Of a DNA stretch of 64,000 nt, positions 24,516 to 34,423 are shown one piece after another. A model generated the notes under the pieces. That model saw nothing but the letters and a program-made list of their open reading frames with translations, was not told where the DNA came from and did not search any database. The position numbers were made by a program, and so were the translations under genes. Origin of the DNA: Streptomyces sp. NBC_01283 (GTDB lineage Bacteria > Actinomycetota > Actinomycetes > Streptomycetales > Streptomycetaceae). The first letter of the stretch is position 1. Every line of letters begins with the position of its first letter. Location of the stretch: NCBI RefSeq assembly GCF_041435335.1, contig NZ_CP108430.1, positions 1,550,001 to 1,614,000 of the forward strand, written 5' to 3'.

Positions 24516-25229
24516 TCAGCTCGCCGCCCGTACCGCGTCCCTGATCAGGTCGGCGACCTGTGTGGGCTCGGAGAGGAGGACGGCGTGGGAGGCGTCCGGA
24601 AGTTCGACAACTACGGCGCCGGCCCGTGCAGCGCCGAAGCGCTGGACCTCGGGGCTGATCGTGCGGTCCGCCCCGGCCACCAGGGCCCAGGACGGTTTGG
24701 TCCGCCACGCCGCCGCGGACGCGGTCTCGGTGAAGGCGGCCGTGGCGAGCGGGCGTTGGGCCGCTGCCAGGACGGCGGCGACGCTCTCGGGCACGTCCGC
24801 CGCGAACACGGAGGGAAAGGCCGTCTCCTCAATGGTGACCTCGACCCCGGACTCGCCGTCGAGGAGTGGGTAGGTCCACGTCTTCAGACTGCCCGTCAGC
24901 GGGGACTCGGGAAAGCCTCCTTGGAGCTGGCCGAGGCTCTCGCCCTCGTGGGGCACGTAGGCGGCCACGTATACGAGCCCCACGACGTTCTCCGCGGCGC
25001 CGGCCACGGTGATCAGCGCACCGCCGTACGAGTGGCCGACGAGTACGGCGGGGCCTTCGACCTGGGCCAGGACGGAGGCGAGGTAGGCGGCGTCCGAGGT
25101 CAGGCCCCGCAGCGGGTTCGACGGAGCGATCACCGGGATACCGCTGTTCCGCAGTTCCGAGATGACGCCTATCCAGCCTGTCGCGTCGGTGAAGGCACCG
25201 TGCACGAGGACGACGGTGGGGTTGGTCAT
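24516..25229 (-). CDS. alpha/beta hydrolase, EstC/salicylate-esterase-like
   Basis: A 237-residue cytoplasmic hydrolase. It starts TNPTVVLVHGAFTDATGW (oxyanion HG), with nucleophile elbow GHSYGG near residue 80, acid probably in GADRTISPEV and the catalytic His in DASHAV near residue 215. This compact family acts on small esters or amides and is amplified in Streptomyces arms; two more paralogues lie at 40473 and 45288, and a C-terminal relic lies at 50220-50422. ATG 25229 places the family N-terminus correctly. An AraC regulator is the next gene upstream on the same strand, about 170 bases away, and is a candidate controller. The substrate is unknown. Confidence 0.9.
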   Translation of the reverse strand: MTNPTVVLVHGAFTDATGWIGVISELRNSGIPVIAPSNPLRGLTSDAAYLASVLAQVEGPAVLVGHSYGGALITVAGAAENVVGLVYVAAYVPHEGESLGQLQGGFPESPLTGSLKTWTYPLLDGESGVEVTIEETAFPSVFAADVPESVAAVLAAAQRPLATAAFTETASAAAWRTKPSWALVAGADRTISPEVQRFGAARAGAVVVELPDASHAVLLSEPTQVADLIRDAVRAAS

Positions 25230-25400
25230 GCGAGTTCTCTTCTCGGTGTCGGGCCACGTGCGGGGCGTCGTCACGACGGTCCAGGGCGCGGCCCGGAATG
25301 CGGCAAGAGGTCCGTGAGACGGTTACTCACGGTAGGACCGTGGAAGCGGCACTACTTGTACGTGGGCGCATCCGTGCTGGCACGACGGCGCACACGCGTC

Positions 25401-26309
25401 TCAGCGGCTTCGCTCGTCCTGGGCGCCGGCAGTCGTCGTCGTGAAGGCCGAGGTCGCCAGCGCCTGCCATTCGCTGGGACTCATGCCGTAAGCCCCGCGG
25501 AACGTGCGGCTGAAGTGCGAGGGGCTGCTGAAGCCCCAGCGGTGTGCCACCGCCGACATGGTGATCCTCCGGTTGGAGCGGCCCAGTTCGAGCCGGCAGA
25601 ACTCGAGCCTGCGCCGCCGCACCCAGTGGCTCACCGTGCTGCCGTCGTTCTGGAAGAGTTTCTGCAGGTACCGGACGGAGATGTGGTGGGCGCGTGCGAT
25701 CGACTCCGGTGAGAGGTCCGGGTCCATCAGATGTTCTTCGATGTAGCCGTGGATACGGGACAGCATCTCGTTGACGGCCCCGGACGCGTCCTCGGCCTCG
25801 TCCGTCGTATCCGCTTCGAGGAGCTCCATCACCAGGACGGAGAGGAGGTGTACGGCCGTCCGGGCACGCCGGTCCCCGATCGTGGACCGGCGGAACTCGG
25901 CCTTGGCGGCGAGCGCGGTCAGGAAGTCGGACGCCAGCGCCCCGATCCCCTCCCCGCCGCGTACGGGTACGCCGAGCACCTGGTTCAGTTCCGGCTCCGT
26001 GACGCCCAGATAGCAGCGGGGCACCCGGAAGAAGATCATCCGGCAGTCCTCGCCGAACCGCAGCAGGTGCTGTCGGGCCGGGTCGCAGAAGACCAGGTCG
26101 TTCGGCTCCAGCAGGGTCTCGGCACGCCCGTGGACGACAGTGACGGGCCCGCGGACATGGACGCCGAGGTAGACATGGTTCCGGTCGTTCGTCTCCGGCA
26201 TCTCGGAGAGCATCTGGACCAGCCACCCCGAGCGGGGGGAGGGCGAGGCCGGATCGGGCGCTTGTCGGGGCGTCCGTTCGGGCACACGAGACATCAGTGT
26301 GAGGGTCAT
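25401..26309 (-). CDS. AraC-family transcriptional regulator
   Basis: A 302-residue regulator. Residues about 40-190 form the cupin-like AraC-binding domain (ETLLEPNDLVFCDPARQHLL, MIFFRVPRCYLG). Residues about 195-290 form two HTH motifs (ESIARAHHISVRYLQKLFQN and ITMSAVAHRWGFSSPSHFSR, TFRGAYGMSPSEW). The N-terminal type is that of the NphR/FeaR-like AraC_binding_2 group, which often controls catabolic genes for aromatics or nitriles. It is transcribed with the 26356-27207 hydrolase upstream (gap 46 bases). It could control either flanking alpha/beta hydrolase. Confidence 0.93.
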   Translation of the reverse strand: MTLTLMSRVPERTPRQAPDPASPSPRSGWLVQMLSEMPETNDRNHVYLGVHVRGPVTVVHGRAETLLEPNDLVFCDPARQHLLRFGEDCRMIFFRVPRCYLGVTEPELNQVLGVPVRGGEGIGALASDFLTALAAKAEFRRSTIGDRRARTAVHLLSVLVMELLEADTTDEAEDASGAVNEMLSRIHGYIEEHLMDPDLSPESIARAHHISVRYLQKLFQNDGSTVSHWVRRRRLEFCRLELGRSNRRITMSAVAHRWGFSSPSHFSRTFRGAYGMSPSEWQALATSAFTTTTAGAQDERSR

Positions 26310-26355
26310 GGAGGTCCTAGCCGTAGGTGCGTGGTGCGTGCGGGCGGAGGGGGAT

Positions 26356-27207
26356 TCACACCCCGTTCGCCGTCTCCTCGGCCAGGAACTTCTCCAGCAC
26401 GGCATTGAAGGCCGGCGGGTTCTCCAGGAAGGGGAAGTGCGAGCTCGCCACGTCGGAGGTGAAGACGTGCAGGCGTGCGCCGGGAATCCGCTCGGCGACG
26501 AAGCGCTGGGAATCGGGGTGCACATGGCTTCCCTCGCAGCCGATCACCAGGGTCGGCACATCGATCCGGGGAAGCACGTCGCGCCAGTCCTGCGCGCAGT
26601 GGTCGAACAGCAGCGGTACGCCCGCGTAGGCGGGTGTCGACCGGATCTCCTCGTGGACGAAGGCGAGCACCTCGGGGTCGGGCTCGCCGGAGAACATGCC
26701 GCGCACGAAGTCGGCGCGGACCGTGTCGCCCTCTTCACCCGCGAGGGCCGCGCCCAGGTACAACAGCCCCGATACATCGAAGATGGCGCCGGAGTCCCGC
26801 TGTTCCCGCTCGGTCATCCAGGGCACGGCGGCGACCGCCGCGGGCTGGTCGACGGCGACGAAGCGCCGTATCCGTCCGGTCCCGTACTGGTCGATGAAGC
26901 TCCACCACACCGAGACGCCCATGGACCAGCCCAATGCATCGAAACGGGCCAGCCCGAGATGGTCGACGAGTTCGAGCACGTCCCGGGAGAGCCGGGCGAT
27001 GCGGTAGCCGTGACGCGGCTTGCCGGACTTCCCATGGCCGCGGAGGTCGACGGTGACGACGCGGCGGCCGGGCGCCAGCCCCTCGACCTGGTGGCGGAAC
27101 ATCGCCTGCGTCTGCCCCCAGCCGTGCAGCATCACCAGCGGGACGCCCGCGCCGCCGGTGTCCTGGTACGCGAGCCGTGCGCCGTCCGTCGTGATCAGTT
27201 CCTTCAT
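26356..27207 (-). CDS. alpha/beta hydrolase (haloperoxidase/epoxide-hydrolase group)
   Basis: A 283-residue hydrolase. ELITTDGARLAYQDTGGAGV leads into VMLHGWGQTQAMF (oxyanion), the nucleophile elbow GWSMGVSVWW, a lid domain around 130-200, then DVPTLVIGCEG and a C-terminal SSHFPFLENPPAF with the catalytic His. It is typical of the non-haem perhydrolase/lactonase group. ATG 27207 has GGGGAGAGG upstream and is preferred to an earlier in-frame start. The gene lies between the AraC regulator and the PucR regulator on the same strand. The substrate cannot be read from the sequence. Confidence 0.9.
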   Translation of the reverse strand: MKELITTDGARLAYQDTGGAGVPLVMLHGWGQTQAMFRHQVEGLAPGRRVVTVDLRGHGKSGKPRHGYRIARLSRDVLELVDHLGLARFDALGWSMGVSVWWSFIDQYGTGRIRRFVAVDQPAAVAAVPWMTEREQRDSGAIFDVSGLLYLGAALAGEEGDTVRADFVRGMFSGEPDPEVLAFVHEEIRSTPAYAGVPLLFDHCAQDWRDVLPRIDVPTLVIGCEGSHVHPDSQRFVAERIPGARLHVFTSDVASSHFPFLENPPAFNAVLEKFLAEETANGV

Positions 27208-27359
27208 GACCTCTCCCCTGGTCAGAGGCGGCACATCGGTCCCGCCCGTCTCGGACATCATCGAATGGGGCCCGCCGCCCGCACCACCGCGAGCTGTAGG
27301 AATCGGGGCGTGAATCCTTCTCGCTTTGTCGAAGTCGCGTCGCCGAAGCGCGTCCGTGG

Positions 27360-28607
27360 TCAGGCGGTCCCGTCAGCGCCCGGGGCGAGGAGTTCCTCGA
27401 TCCTGAGGCCGAGGTGCAGCGTGAACCGGTGGGCGCCGTCGTCGAGGTCGAGTCCGGTGATCTCCTGGATCTGGCGCAGGCGGTAGTAGAGCGAGGTGCG
27501 GTGGATTCCCAGCGTGTCCGCGGTCCGGGGTATCGATCCCGCGTGTTCGAGGAAGCAGCGCAGGGTGTCCCGCAGGCGGTCGCCGCCATGAGTGCCACTC
27601 AGGACGCGGAGCGGTTTCGGGATCAAGGACGCGTTCAGGGCGTGCTCGGGGAGCTGGAGCAGCACCGCGAGCTCCCCGAGCAGCTCCCAGTCACCGGCAC
27701 TCTTCAGGGTGGGCAGTCGGTGCGCCGCGCGTGCCGCCACGAGCGCCTGCTCGTACGACGTCCAGGCGTCGTCCAGGCTGGGGTGCCGGCCGCCGACGCC
27801 GATCACGGCGTCCGCCGTCGGGCCCAGGAAGGTGCGGAGTTCGTCCAGAATGCGAGCGGACTGAGCGGTGACCTCGTCCTGCCCGGGTGGGCGATCGCGC
27901 AGCTGGAGCAGTATCGCCCGCTCCTTGTCGACCGCGATGAGGCCCTGGGTCGAACGCGTCTGCCGGAACCCCTCCAGAGCTCCCCACAGGGCCGCCTCGC
28001 ACTGCCGCACGAGCTCCGTCGCGCAGCTCAGCCGGACGATGGTGACCAGGACGTGCTCGGCCGCTCCGAGCAGTCCGAGCTCCTTGCCCCGCCGCCGTGC
28101 GGTGGTACGGGCGGCGACGTCGGTGCCGACGAGTTCGAGGACGAGGTCCCGCTCGTCGGCCTTCCGGGTGTCGCCGGCGATGTGCTCTCCGTGCATCTGG
28201 GCGGCCATGGCGTCCGCGGACCGGGCGATGGCACGTGTCTCGTCCTCCGTGAGCGTCTTCCCGGGCACGACCACCATGAGCAGTCCGAGGAGATGCCCGC
28301 GCTCGCGCAGGGGCACCACGTAACGGGGCAGCAGTCCGAGGGCGTCACGGCCGTCGATGAATCCGGCCCGGGACCACTGGGTCACGCCCTGGGCGAGGAC
28401 GTACCGGATGGTCGCGTTGTCGGCGCGGCCCTGCAACAGGGTGCCGATGCGGACCCGGTCCTCGTCGCCGAAGTGGCGGCTCGTGCAGACCATCCGGACC
28501 AGCGGGTCGTCGACGGCGACGGACCGGCCGATCCGCTCCGCGAGCTCGTCGACGAGCGCCTGGAGCTCGGGGCTTCCAGGGCGGGCTCGCTGGAGCCTTA
28601 CGGTCAT
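27360..28607 (-). CDS. PucR/CdaR-family transcriptional regulator
   Basis: A 415-residue regulator without membrane segments. The N-terminal 150 residues look GAF-like (FGDEDRVRIGTLLQG, LLPRYVVPLRERGHLLGLLM). Next comes a degenerate GGDEF-like CdaR domain (residues about 170-300). The C-terminal HTH of the PucR type is DRLRDTLRCFLEHAGSIPRT, ADTLGIHRTSLYYRLRQI, EITGLDLDD. Such proteins sense small metabolites (purines, sugar acids, GABA and others) and activate adjacent catabolic genes. The start ATG 28607 fits the family. It is tandem with the LAL gene upstream (stop 28745) and the hydrolase downstream (start 27207). Confidence 0.92.
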   Translation of the reverse strand: MTVRLQRARPGSPELQALVDELAERIGRSVAVDDPLVRMVCTSRHFGDEDRVRIGTLLQGRADNATIRYVLAQGVTQWSRAGFIDGRDALGLLPRYVVPLRERGHLLGLLMVVVPGKTLTEDETRAIARSADAMAAQMHGEHIAGDTRKADERDLVLELVGTDVAARTTARRRGKELGLLGAAEHVLVTIVRLSCATELVRQCEAALWGALEGFRQTRSTQGLIAVDKERAILLQLRDRPPGQDEVTAQSARILDELRTFLGPTADAVIGVGGRHPSLDDAWTSYEQALVAARAAHRLPTLKSAGDWELLGELAVLLQLPEHALNASLIPKPLRVLSGTHGGDRLRDTLRCFLEHAGSIPRTADTLGIHRTSLYYRLRQIQEITGLDLDDGAHRFTLHLGLRIEELLAPGADGTA

Positions 28608-28744
28608 GCGCTGTTCCTCTCTCGACCAACGTTCCCCGCGGGCTACTCCATGCCCGCGGCTCTTGATCAGTCTGAGGAAGCGACGACGGCGGCACATCAC
28701 ACGAATCGTGCATTGTCATGACGCCCGCAGGGGATACGAAGCAA

Positions 28745-31588
28745 CTACTCTCCGCTGTCGCGCTTCTTCACCAGCCGGGTCAGCGCCACGCGCGAGGTGA
28801 TGTCCAGCTTGGTGAAGGCCCGGCGCAGGTGCGAACCCACCGTGTGCGGCGAGAGGGAGAGGTGCTCGGCCACCTGTTGGTTGGTCAGCCCGCGGGCCAC
28901 GAGCCGTATCACCCGTATCTCCGCGGCCGTCAGCTCGGGCCACGCACCGGAGAGTCCGGTCGTCGAGGGCCGACGGCGGACACCGGCTGCCCGGAGGCGC
29001 CGGCGGACGCGTGCGACGTCCCGCTCGGCGCCCGCTCGCGCGTAGAGCGCGAGGGCCGTGTCGAAGTACGGCACCGCTTCGGACCTGCGGGTGGCCGCCA
29101 GCTTGCGTCCGGCGTCCTCCAGTGCCGACGCCCGGGCCAACGGCCGAGGGCAGTCCTCGTACAACCGGACGGCGCGTACGAGAGGGGCGAGGTCGTTGTC
29201 CAGGAGCCCGCGGGCGTGCGCGGCGGTGGCGGCGAGCAGCCTGAGGCGCGGGTTGAGCGCGGCCAGTCGCTCGGCCAGGGTGACTGCCTGCGCGGCCCGT
29301 TCGTGCGCGCCGGCACGCAGCGCCAGGCGGACGAGGACCGGGGCGTCGGCGGGGTCGACCAAGCCGGCGTAGGCCGGCCGGTCCGCGGCGGGTGACGTCA
29401 TCATCTCGTCGAGTTCGGCCATGGCACGGTCGGGCCGGCCTTCGAAGTCGGCCATCAGTGCCAGCATCCAGGAGCCGAAGTGCCGGACTACGGGGGCGTC
29501 GTCGCTCCGCATGCGCCGCGCCTGCGCCGCGTACGCCCGTGCGGTCTGCCGGTCGCCGGTGTGGAGGGCGACGCGCATCATCACGTACCGGAGCGTGACA
29601 TCGGCGAGGTTGCCGGGCCCTGGATCGTCGGCCGTCGCGGACGCGGCTTCGGCGTCCGCTCGGGCGTCCGCCAGCCGTCCGGCCTCCAGGAGGATGCGGG
29701 AGCGGGTCATGAGCCACATACGGGTGGCCGCCGTCCGGCCCTGCTCCCCGGTGATCCGGATGCCGTCCTCCGCGGCGGCGAGCGCCTCCGCCGAGCGTCC
29801 GGTGGTGTTCGACAGGAGAGCGTGCCACAAGGCCTCGGGAACCCACAGCGAGGTGCTGACGCCCAGGGCGTCGGCCAGCGCGGCGGCCCGCTCGGCCTGC
29901 CGGAACGCCTCGGTCAAGTCCATGCGGTGGAAACTCACGGCGGAGCGGACCGTCGTCAGCGTGGCCTCGGCGGACCGGTCCCCCGCTGCCGCCGCGGTCT
30001 CCCACGCCTGCGTGGCGACCTGCTCGGCCGCCGAGTGCTCGCCCGACATCGACAGGCCCACGGCGAGCATGGCGAGCAGCCGTCCCCTGACATCCACGGG
30101 TGTCCCGGGCAGTGCTGCCCCTGCGCGGGCCTGCCGGATCGCCTCGGAGAAGTCGAACAGTACGGCGAGGCGTGCCAGGGCAAGGCGTATGCGCGCCTCG
30201 TCCTCCGGTCCGAGACCGCCGGTCGCCAGGGCGGCGGCCCCCAGCTCACGCGCTTGGGCGGCCCGGCCCGTCTGCCAGAGCAGCGGGATCGTCTCGGCGA
30301 CGACCCGCGGCCGCTCCGGGGCATCCGCGGTGGTGAGTTCGAGGGCCTTGAGGCTCCGTTCCGCGGCAAGTCCCGGAGCGGTGACCGCGAGTTCCGCCGC
30401 GGCGGTGCGCAGCCGGTCGGCCTCCGTCGCGTCTTCCGGCCCCGCCCTCCCGGCCGACGACCCGGGACACTCGGCGGGGAAGGCCACGCTCCCCGGCGGC
30501 GGCTCGGCGGCCCGGTCGTGCCCGGCCCGTCGCAGGGCCAGGGGGAGTCCGACTTCCACCGCCTCGCGGATCAGGTCGTGGCGGAAGGCGAGGTGATCGC
30601 CGTCTTCGGCGAGCAGATCGGCGTCGAGGGATTCCCGCACCGCGGTGATGAGCGCCGCCGAGGACCTGCCGAGCAGTTCGGCCAGCAGCGCGATGGTGAC
30701 CGGGCCGCCCACGGCTGCCACTGTCTGGACCAGCTCCCGTGCCTCGTCGGACAGCTGGTCGAGGCGGCGCACGACAGAGGGGAGTTCCCGTGGGGCGGGG
30801 GGTCCGGCCGACAGCCTGGCCGTGCCGTTCTCGATCGTCACCGCCTCCCGCAGCGGGCCGAGCAGCTCGACCAGCAGCTGCGGGACCCCTTCGGCGCGGC
30901 GGACGACGCGGAGGACGTCCGGGTCGGGAGCGGCACCGAGGACGTCCTCGGTGATCCCCGCGGTCGCCCGCTCGTCGAGCGTTCCCAGCGCCAGCTCGTG
31001 TGCGCCTGCCCGCCGGATCCTGTCCAGGGTCGTGCGCACTCCCGACGGCACGCTGCCGCCGCGCACGGCGACCAGCCACAGGATGGCGTGCGACGAGAGT
31101 CCGGCCGCGAGGGTGTTGAAGGTGAGAAGGGTCAGGTCGTCGCACCACTGGAGGTCGTCGAGGACGACGAGCAGGGGGCCGTTCCGGGCCGTCTCCCTCA
31201 AGCGGTCCCCCAGTTCCTGGAGCAGCCAGAAGCGCCGGCCGGGTGTCGTGGCGAGGTCCCTGAGGCGGACGGCGCCCGACAGCGGTTCCTCGCCGGAGAG
31301 CAGACCGTCGAGGAGCGGGCCGAGCGGCGCGAACCGTTCGCCCGGGGCCGCCGCTCCTTCGAACACCCTCGTTCCGCGCCGCCCCGCGGCTGCCGCGGCC
31401 TCCGCGAGGACCCTGGACCTGCCGATGCCGACGGGGCCTTGGACGCGGATGATCCCGCCTTCGCCCCGGTCGAGCGCGTCGAGCCGCGCCTCGATGAACG
31501 CCAGTTCGGCGTCCCTGCCGTGGGGGGAAGCCCGTACACGATCGAGGTCGCCGGGCACGGTCCTCGTCGTCACTCGGTTCACGCTCAT
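28745..31588 (-). CDS. LAL-type LuxR regulator with an Arg in the Walker A motif
   Basis: A 947-residue large ATP-binding LuxR protein. The AAA/STAND ATPase is at about 20-320 with Walker A VQGPVGIGRSRVLAE, where the usual Lys is Arg, and a normal Walker B LLVVLDDLQWCDD. A long TPR-like helical middle follows (about 400-860). A C-terminal GerE HTH ends it (LTAAEIRVIRLVARGLTNQQ, HLSLSPHTVGSHLRRAF). LAL proteins activate operons such as polyketide or maltose genes when bound to inducer and ATP. The Lys-to-Arg change may weaken hydrolysis. ATG 31588 is used; the ribosome site is poor. The next gene upstream is the FMN reductase (stop 31652), so it could be the distal gene of the LLM/FMN-reductase operon. 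Confidence 0.92.
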   Translation of the reverse strand: MSVNRVTTRTVPGDLDRVRASPHGRDAELAFIEARLDALDRGEGGIIRVQGPVGIGRSRVLAEAAAAAGRRGTRVFEGAAAPGERFAPLGPLLDGLLSGEEPLSGAVRLRDLATTPGRRFWLLQELGDRLRETARNGPLLVVLDDLQWCDDLTLLTFNTLAAGLSSHAILWLVAVRGGSVPSGVRTTLDRIRRAGAHELALGTLDERATAGITEDVLGAAPDPDVLRVVRRAEGVPQLLVELLGPLREAVTIENGTARLSAGPPAPRELPSVVRRLDQLSDEARELVQTVAAVGGPVTIALLAELLGRSSAALITAVRESLDADLLAEDGDHLAFRHDLIREAVEVGLPLALRRAGHDRAAEPPPGSVAFPAECPGSSAGRAGPEDATEADRLRTAAAELAVTAPGLAAERSLKALELTTADAPERPRVVAETIPLLWQTGRAAQARELGAAALATGGLGPEDEARIRLALARLAVLFDFSEAIRQARAGAALPGTPVDVRGRLLAMLAVGLSMSGEHSAAEQVATQAWETAAAAGDRSAEATLTTVRSAVSFHRMDLTEAFRQAERAAALADALGVSTSLWVPEALWHALLSNTTGRSAEALAAAEDGIRITGEQGRTAATRMWLMTRSRILLEAGRLADARADAEAASATADDPGPGNLADVTLRYVMMRVALHTGDRQTARAYAAQARRMRSDDAPVVRHFGSWMLALMADFEGRPDRAMAELDEMMTSPAADRPAYAGLVDPADAPVLVRLALRAGAHERAAQAVTLAERLAALNPRLRLLAATAAHARGLLDNDLAPLVRAVRLYEDCPRPLARASALEDAGRKLAATRRSEAVPYFDTALALYARAGAERDVARVRRRLRAAGVRRRPSTTGLSGAWPELTAAEIRVIRLVARGLTNQQVAEHLSLSPHTVGSHLRRAFTKLDITSRVALTRLVKKRDSGE

Positions 31589-31651
31589 ACGGCGGAACAG
31601 TATGAACCATGCGAGCCCACCACTCCGCCGTCGCCCGGCCAAGGGCCCGTC

Positions 31652-32266
31652 TCAGTCGAAGCGCAGGTCGGCGAGTTGCCGTTCGAGGACGGTGACGTCG
31701 TCCTCGGGCTCTGCACCGGCCGGGCGCGCCGCCATGAGCGTGGCGAGCTCGGCGCCCGCCCGGTGGACGCGGCCGGGCAGGCCGTGGGTGTACTCGTCGC
31801 CGCCCGAGCCCCAGTCCTCGGAGGCCGCGAACACGGCGGTGGGGACGACGACGGCACGGAGATAGGCGAAGAGCGGGCGCACGGCGTGCTCAAGGACCAG
31901 GGAGTGGCGGGCGGTGCCGCCCGTCGCCGCGGCCAGGACCGGCTTCCCGGAGAGGGCGTCTGGATCGATCACGTCGAAGAAGGACTTGAAGAGACCGCTG
32001 TAGGAAGCCGCGAACACGGGGGTCACCACGATCAGGCCGTCGGCCGTCGTCACCGTGTCGATCGCGGCGCTCAGCCGCGGCGGCGGAAAGCCGGTCACGA
32101 GGTGGTCGGCGATGTCGCCGGCCAGTTCCCGCAACTCCACGACCTCGGTCGACGGCGCCTGCCCCCGGGCGGCGAGTTCGTCGCGGGCCGCCTCGGCCAG
32201 CCGGTCCGCGAGCAGGCGGGTGGAGGAGGGGGTACTCAGCCCCGCGGAGACGACGGTCAGCTTCAT
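31652..32266 (-). CDS. NAD(P)H-dependent FMN reductase (CE1759 family)
   Basis: A 204-residue flavodoxin-fold reductase: KLTVVSAGLSTPSSTRLLAD at the phosphate-binding loop, TPVFAASYSGLFKSFFDVID at the flavin-contact loop, and LAAATGGTARHSLVLEHAVR. It supplies reduced FMN to a partner monooxygenase. Its ATG (32266) overlaps the stop of the LLM oxidoreductase gene as ATGA, which gives tight translational coupling, and the CE1758/CE1759 pair is a recognised two-component arrangement. Cytoplasmic. Identity is firm; the final substrate of the pair is unknown. Confidence 0.93.
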   Translation of the reverse strand: MKLTVVSAGLSTPSSTRLLADRLAEAARDELAARGQAPSTEVVELRELAGDIADHLVTGFPPPRLSAAIDTVTTADGLIVVTPVFAASYSGLFKSFFDVIDPDALSGKPVLAAATGGTARHSLVLEHAVRPLFAYLRAVVVPTAVFAASEDWGSGGDEYTHGLPGRVHRAGAELATLMAARPAGAEPEDDVTVLERQLADLRFD

Positions 32267-33348
32267 GCGGCGGACACCTCCCGGACGGCTCGCAGGGACG
32301 CGTGCGTGGGAGCCTCCGGCACATCGGCCGGTCGCCCCTCGGCGAATTCCCTCCGCAGCACGGGCACGACCTCTTCGCCGAGGATGTCCAGCTGTTCAAG
32401 GACGGTCTTCAGGGGCAGGCCCGCGTGGTCCATCAGGAACAGCTGGCGCTGATAGTCGCCGACGCTCTCCCGGAACGACAGGGTCCGCTCGATGACCTGC
32501 TGAGGAGAGCCCACCGTCAGCGGGGTCTGCTCGGTGAAGTCCTCCAGCGACGGGCCGTGCCCGTACACGGGAGCGTTGTCGAAGTAGGGACGGAACTCGT
32601 TCACGGCGTCCTGGGAGTTCTTGCGCATGAAGACCTGTCCGCCCAGGCCGACGACGGCGTCCTGAGGCCGGCCGTGGCCGTGGTGCGCGAACCGGCGCCG
32701 GTAGAGCTGCACCATGCGCCTGGTGTGGTCGGCCGGCCAGAAGATGTTGTTGTGGAAGAAGCCGTCACCGTAGAAGGCGGCCTGCTCCGCGATTTCGGGG
32801 GATCTGATGGATCCGTGCCAGACGAAGGGCGGGACGCCGTCCAGGGGCCGGGGTGTCGACGTGAAGGACTGGAGCGGCGTACGGAACGTGCCCTCCCAGT
32901 CCACGATGTCCTCGCGCCACAGCCGGCGCAGCAGCGTGTAATTCTCCTTGGCGAGGTCGATGCCCCGACGGATGTCCTGTCCGAACCACGGGTAGACCGG
33001 ACCGGTGTTGCCGCGCCCCAGCATGAGGTCGACCCGGCCGTCGGCCAGGTGCTGGAGCATCGCGTAGTCCTCGGCGATCTTCACCGGGTCGTTGGTGGTG
33101 ATCAGCGTCGTGGACGTGGACAGGATCAGCTTCTCGGTGCGGGCGGCGATGTGGCCGAGCATGGTCGTCGGCGACGACGGGACGAACGGCGGGTTGTGGT
33201 GCTCGCCCGTCGCGAAGACGTCGAGGCCGACTTCCTCTGCCTTGAGGGCGATGGCGACCATCGCCTTGATGCGCTCGTGTTCCGACGGGGTGCGACCGTC
33301 GGTGGGGTCGGGGGTCACGTCCCCGACGGTGAAGATGCCGAACTGCAT
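32263..33348 (-). CDS. LLM-class flavin-dependent monooxygenase (CE1758 family)
   Basis: A 361-residue bacterial-luciferase-like TIM-barrel oxidoreductase. It begins QFGIFTVGDVTPDP, has EVGLDVFATGEHHNPPFVPS (the conserved EHH), the flavin/substrate loop RVDLMLGRGNTGPVYPWFG, and a C-terminal region with TVGSPQQVIERTLSFRESVG. It uses reduced FMN and O2 to oxidise an unknown substrate. ATG 33348 is the family start; an upstream in-frame start would add Pro-rich residues and pass through a hairpin (33374-33396) that lies 26 bases upstream. It is followed by its reductase with an ATGA overlap. Confidence 0.93.
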   Translation of the reverse strand: MQFGIFTVGDVTPDPTDGRTPSEHERIKAMVAIALKAEEVGLDVFATGEHHNPPFVPSSPTTMLGHIAARTEKLILSTSTTLITTNDPVKIAEDYAMLQHLADGRVDLMLGRGNTGPVYPWFGQDIRRGIDLAKENYTLLRRLWREDIVDWEGTFRTPLQSFTSTPRPLDGVPPFVWHGSIRSPEIAEQAAFYGDGFFHNNIFWPADHTRRMVQLYRRRFAHHGHGRPQDAVVGLGGQVFMRKNSQDAVNEFRPYFDNAPVYGHGPSLEDFTEQTPLTVGSPQQVIERTLSFRESVGDYQRQLFLMDHAGLPLKTVLEQLDILGEEVVPVLRREFAEGRPADVPEAPTHASLRAVREVSAA

Positions 33349-33373
33349 GGGGAGTCTGCTCTCCTGGGCTCGT

Positions 33374-33396
33374 CCGGTTCCCGCGCCGGGAACCGG
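33374..33396. promoter_or_regulatory. leader hairpin before the LLM gene
   Basis: CCGGTTCCCG (33374-33383) and CGGGAACCGG (33387-33396) form a perfect 10-bp stem with a 3-base loop, 26 bases upstream of the LLM start. It could affect mRNA stability, or serve as a binding site (the DNA is also a near-perfect dyad). Confidence 0.4.
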
Positions 33397-33401
33397 GGGC
33401 C

Positions 33402-33432
33402 GGGGTGACGCCGGGGGCTCCGGCGTCACCCC
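33402..33432 (-). terminator. terminator hairpin after the 33452 hydrolase gene
   Basis: GGGGTGACGCCGG (33402-33414) pairs exactly with CCGGCGTCACCCC (33420-33432) around a 5-base loop, 19 bases past the stop of the upstream hydrolase on the minus strand. The 13-bp G/C stem is a typical Streptomyces terminator. Confidence 0.75.
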
Positions 33433-33451
33433 AGCGGGTCAACGGGGGGTG

Positions 33452-34354
<903 letters not shown>

Positions 34355-34423
34355 CTAGGACCGGTCCCGCATCTCCTGTTGCCGTACCGCGCACCACACC
34401 TTGCACGGGGGCGCCGAGGTCAC

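Noticed and set aside
29480..32452. A 990-codon open frame on the plus strand opposite the LAL regulator and FMN reductase
   Set aside because: It is an antisense shadow caused by high G/C at third positions. The product is Arg/Gly/Pro-rich with no known family, while the minus-strand genes have full domain sets.
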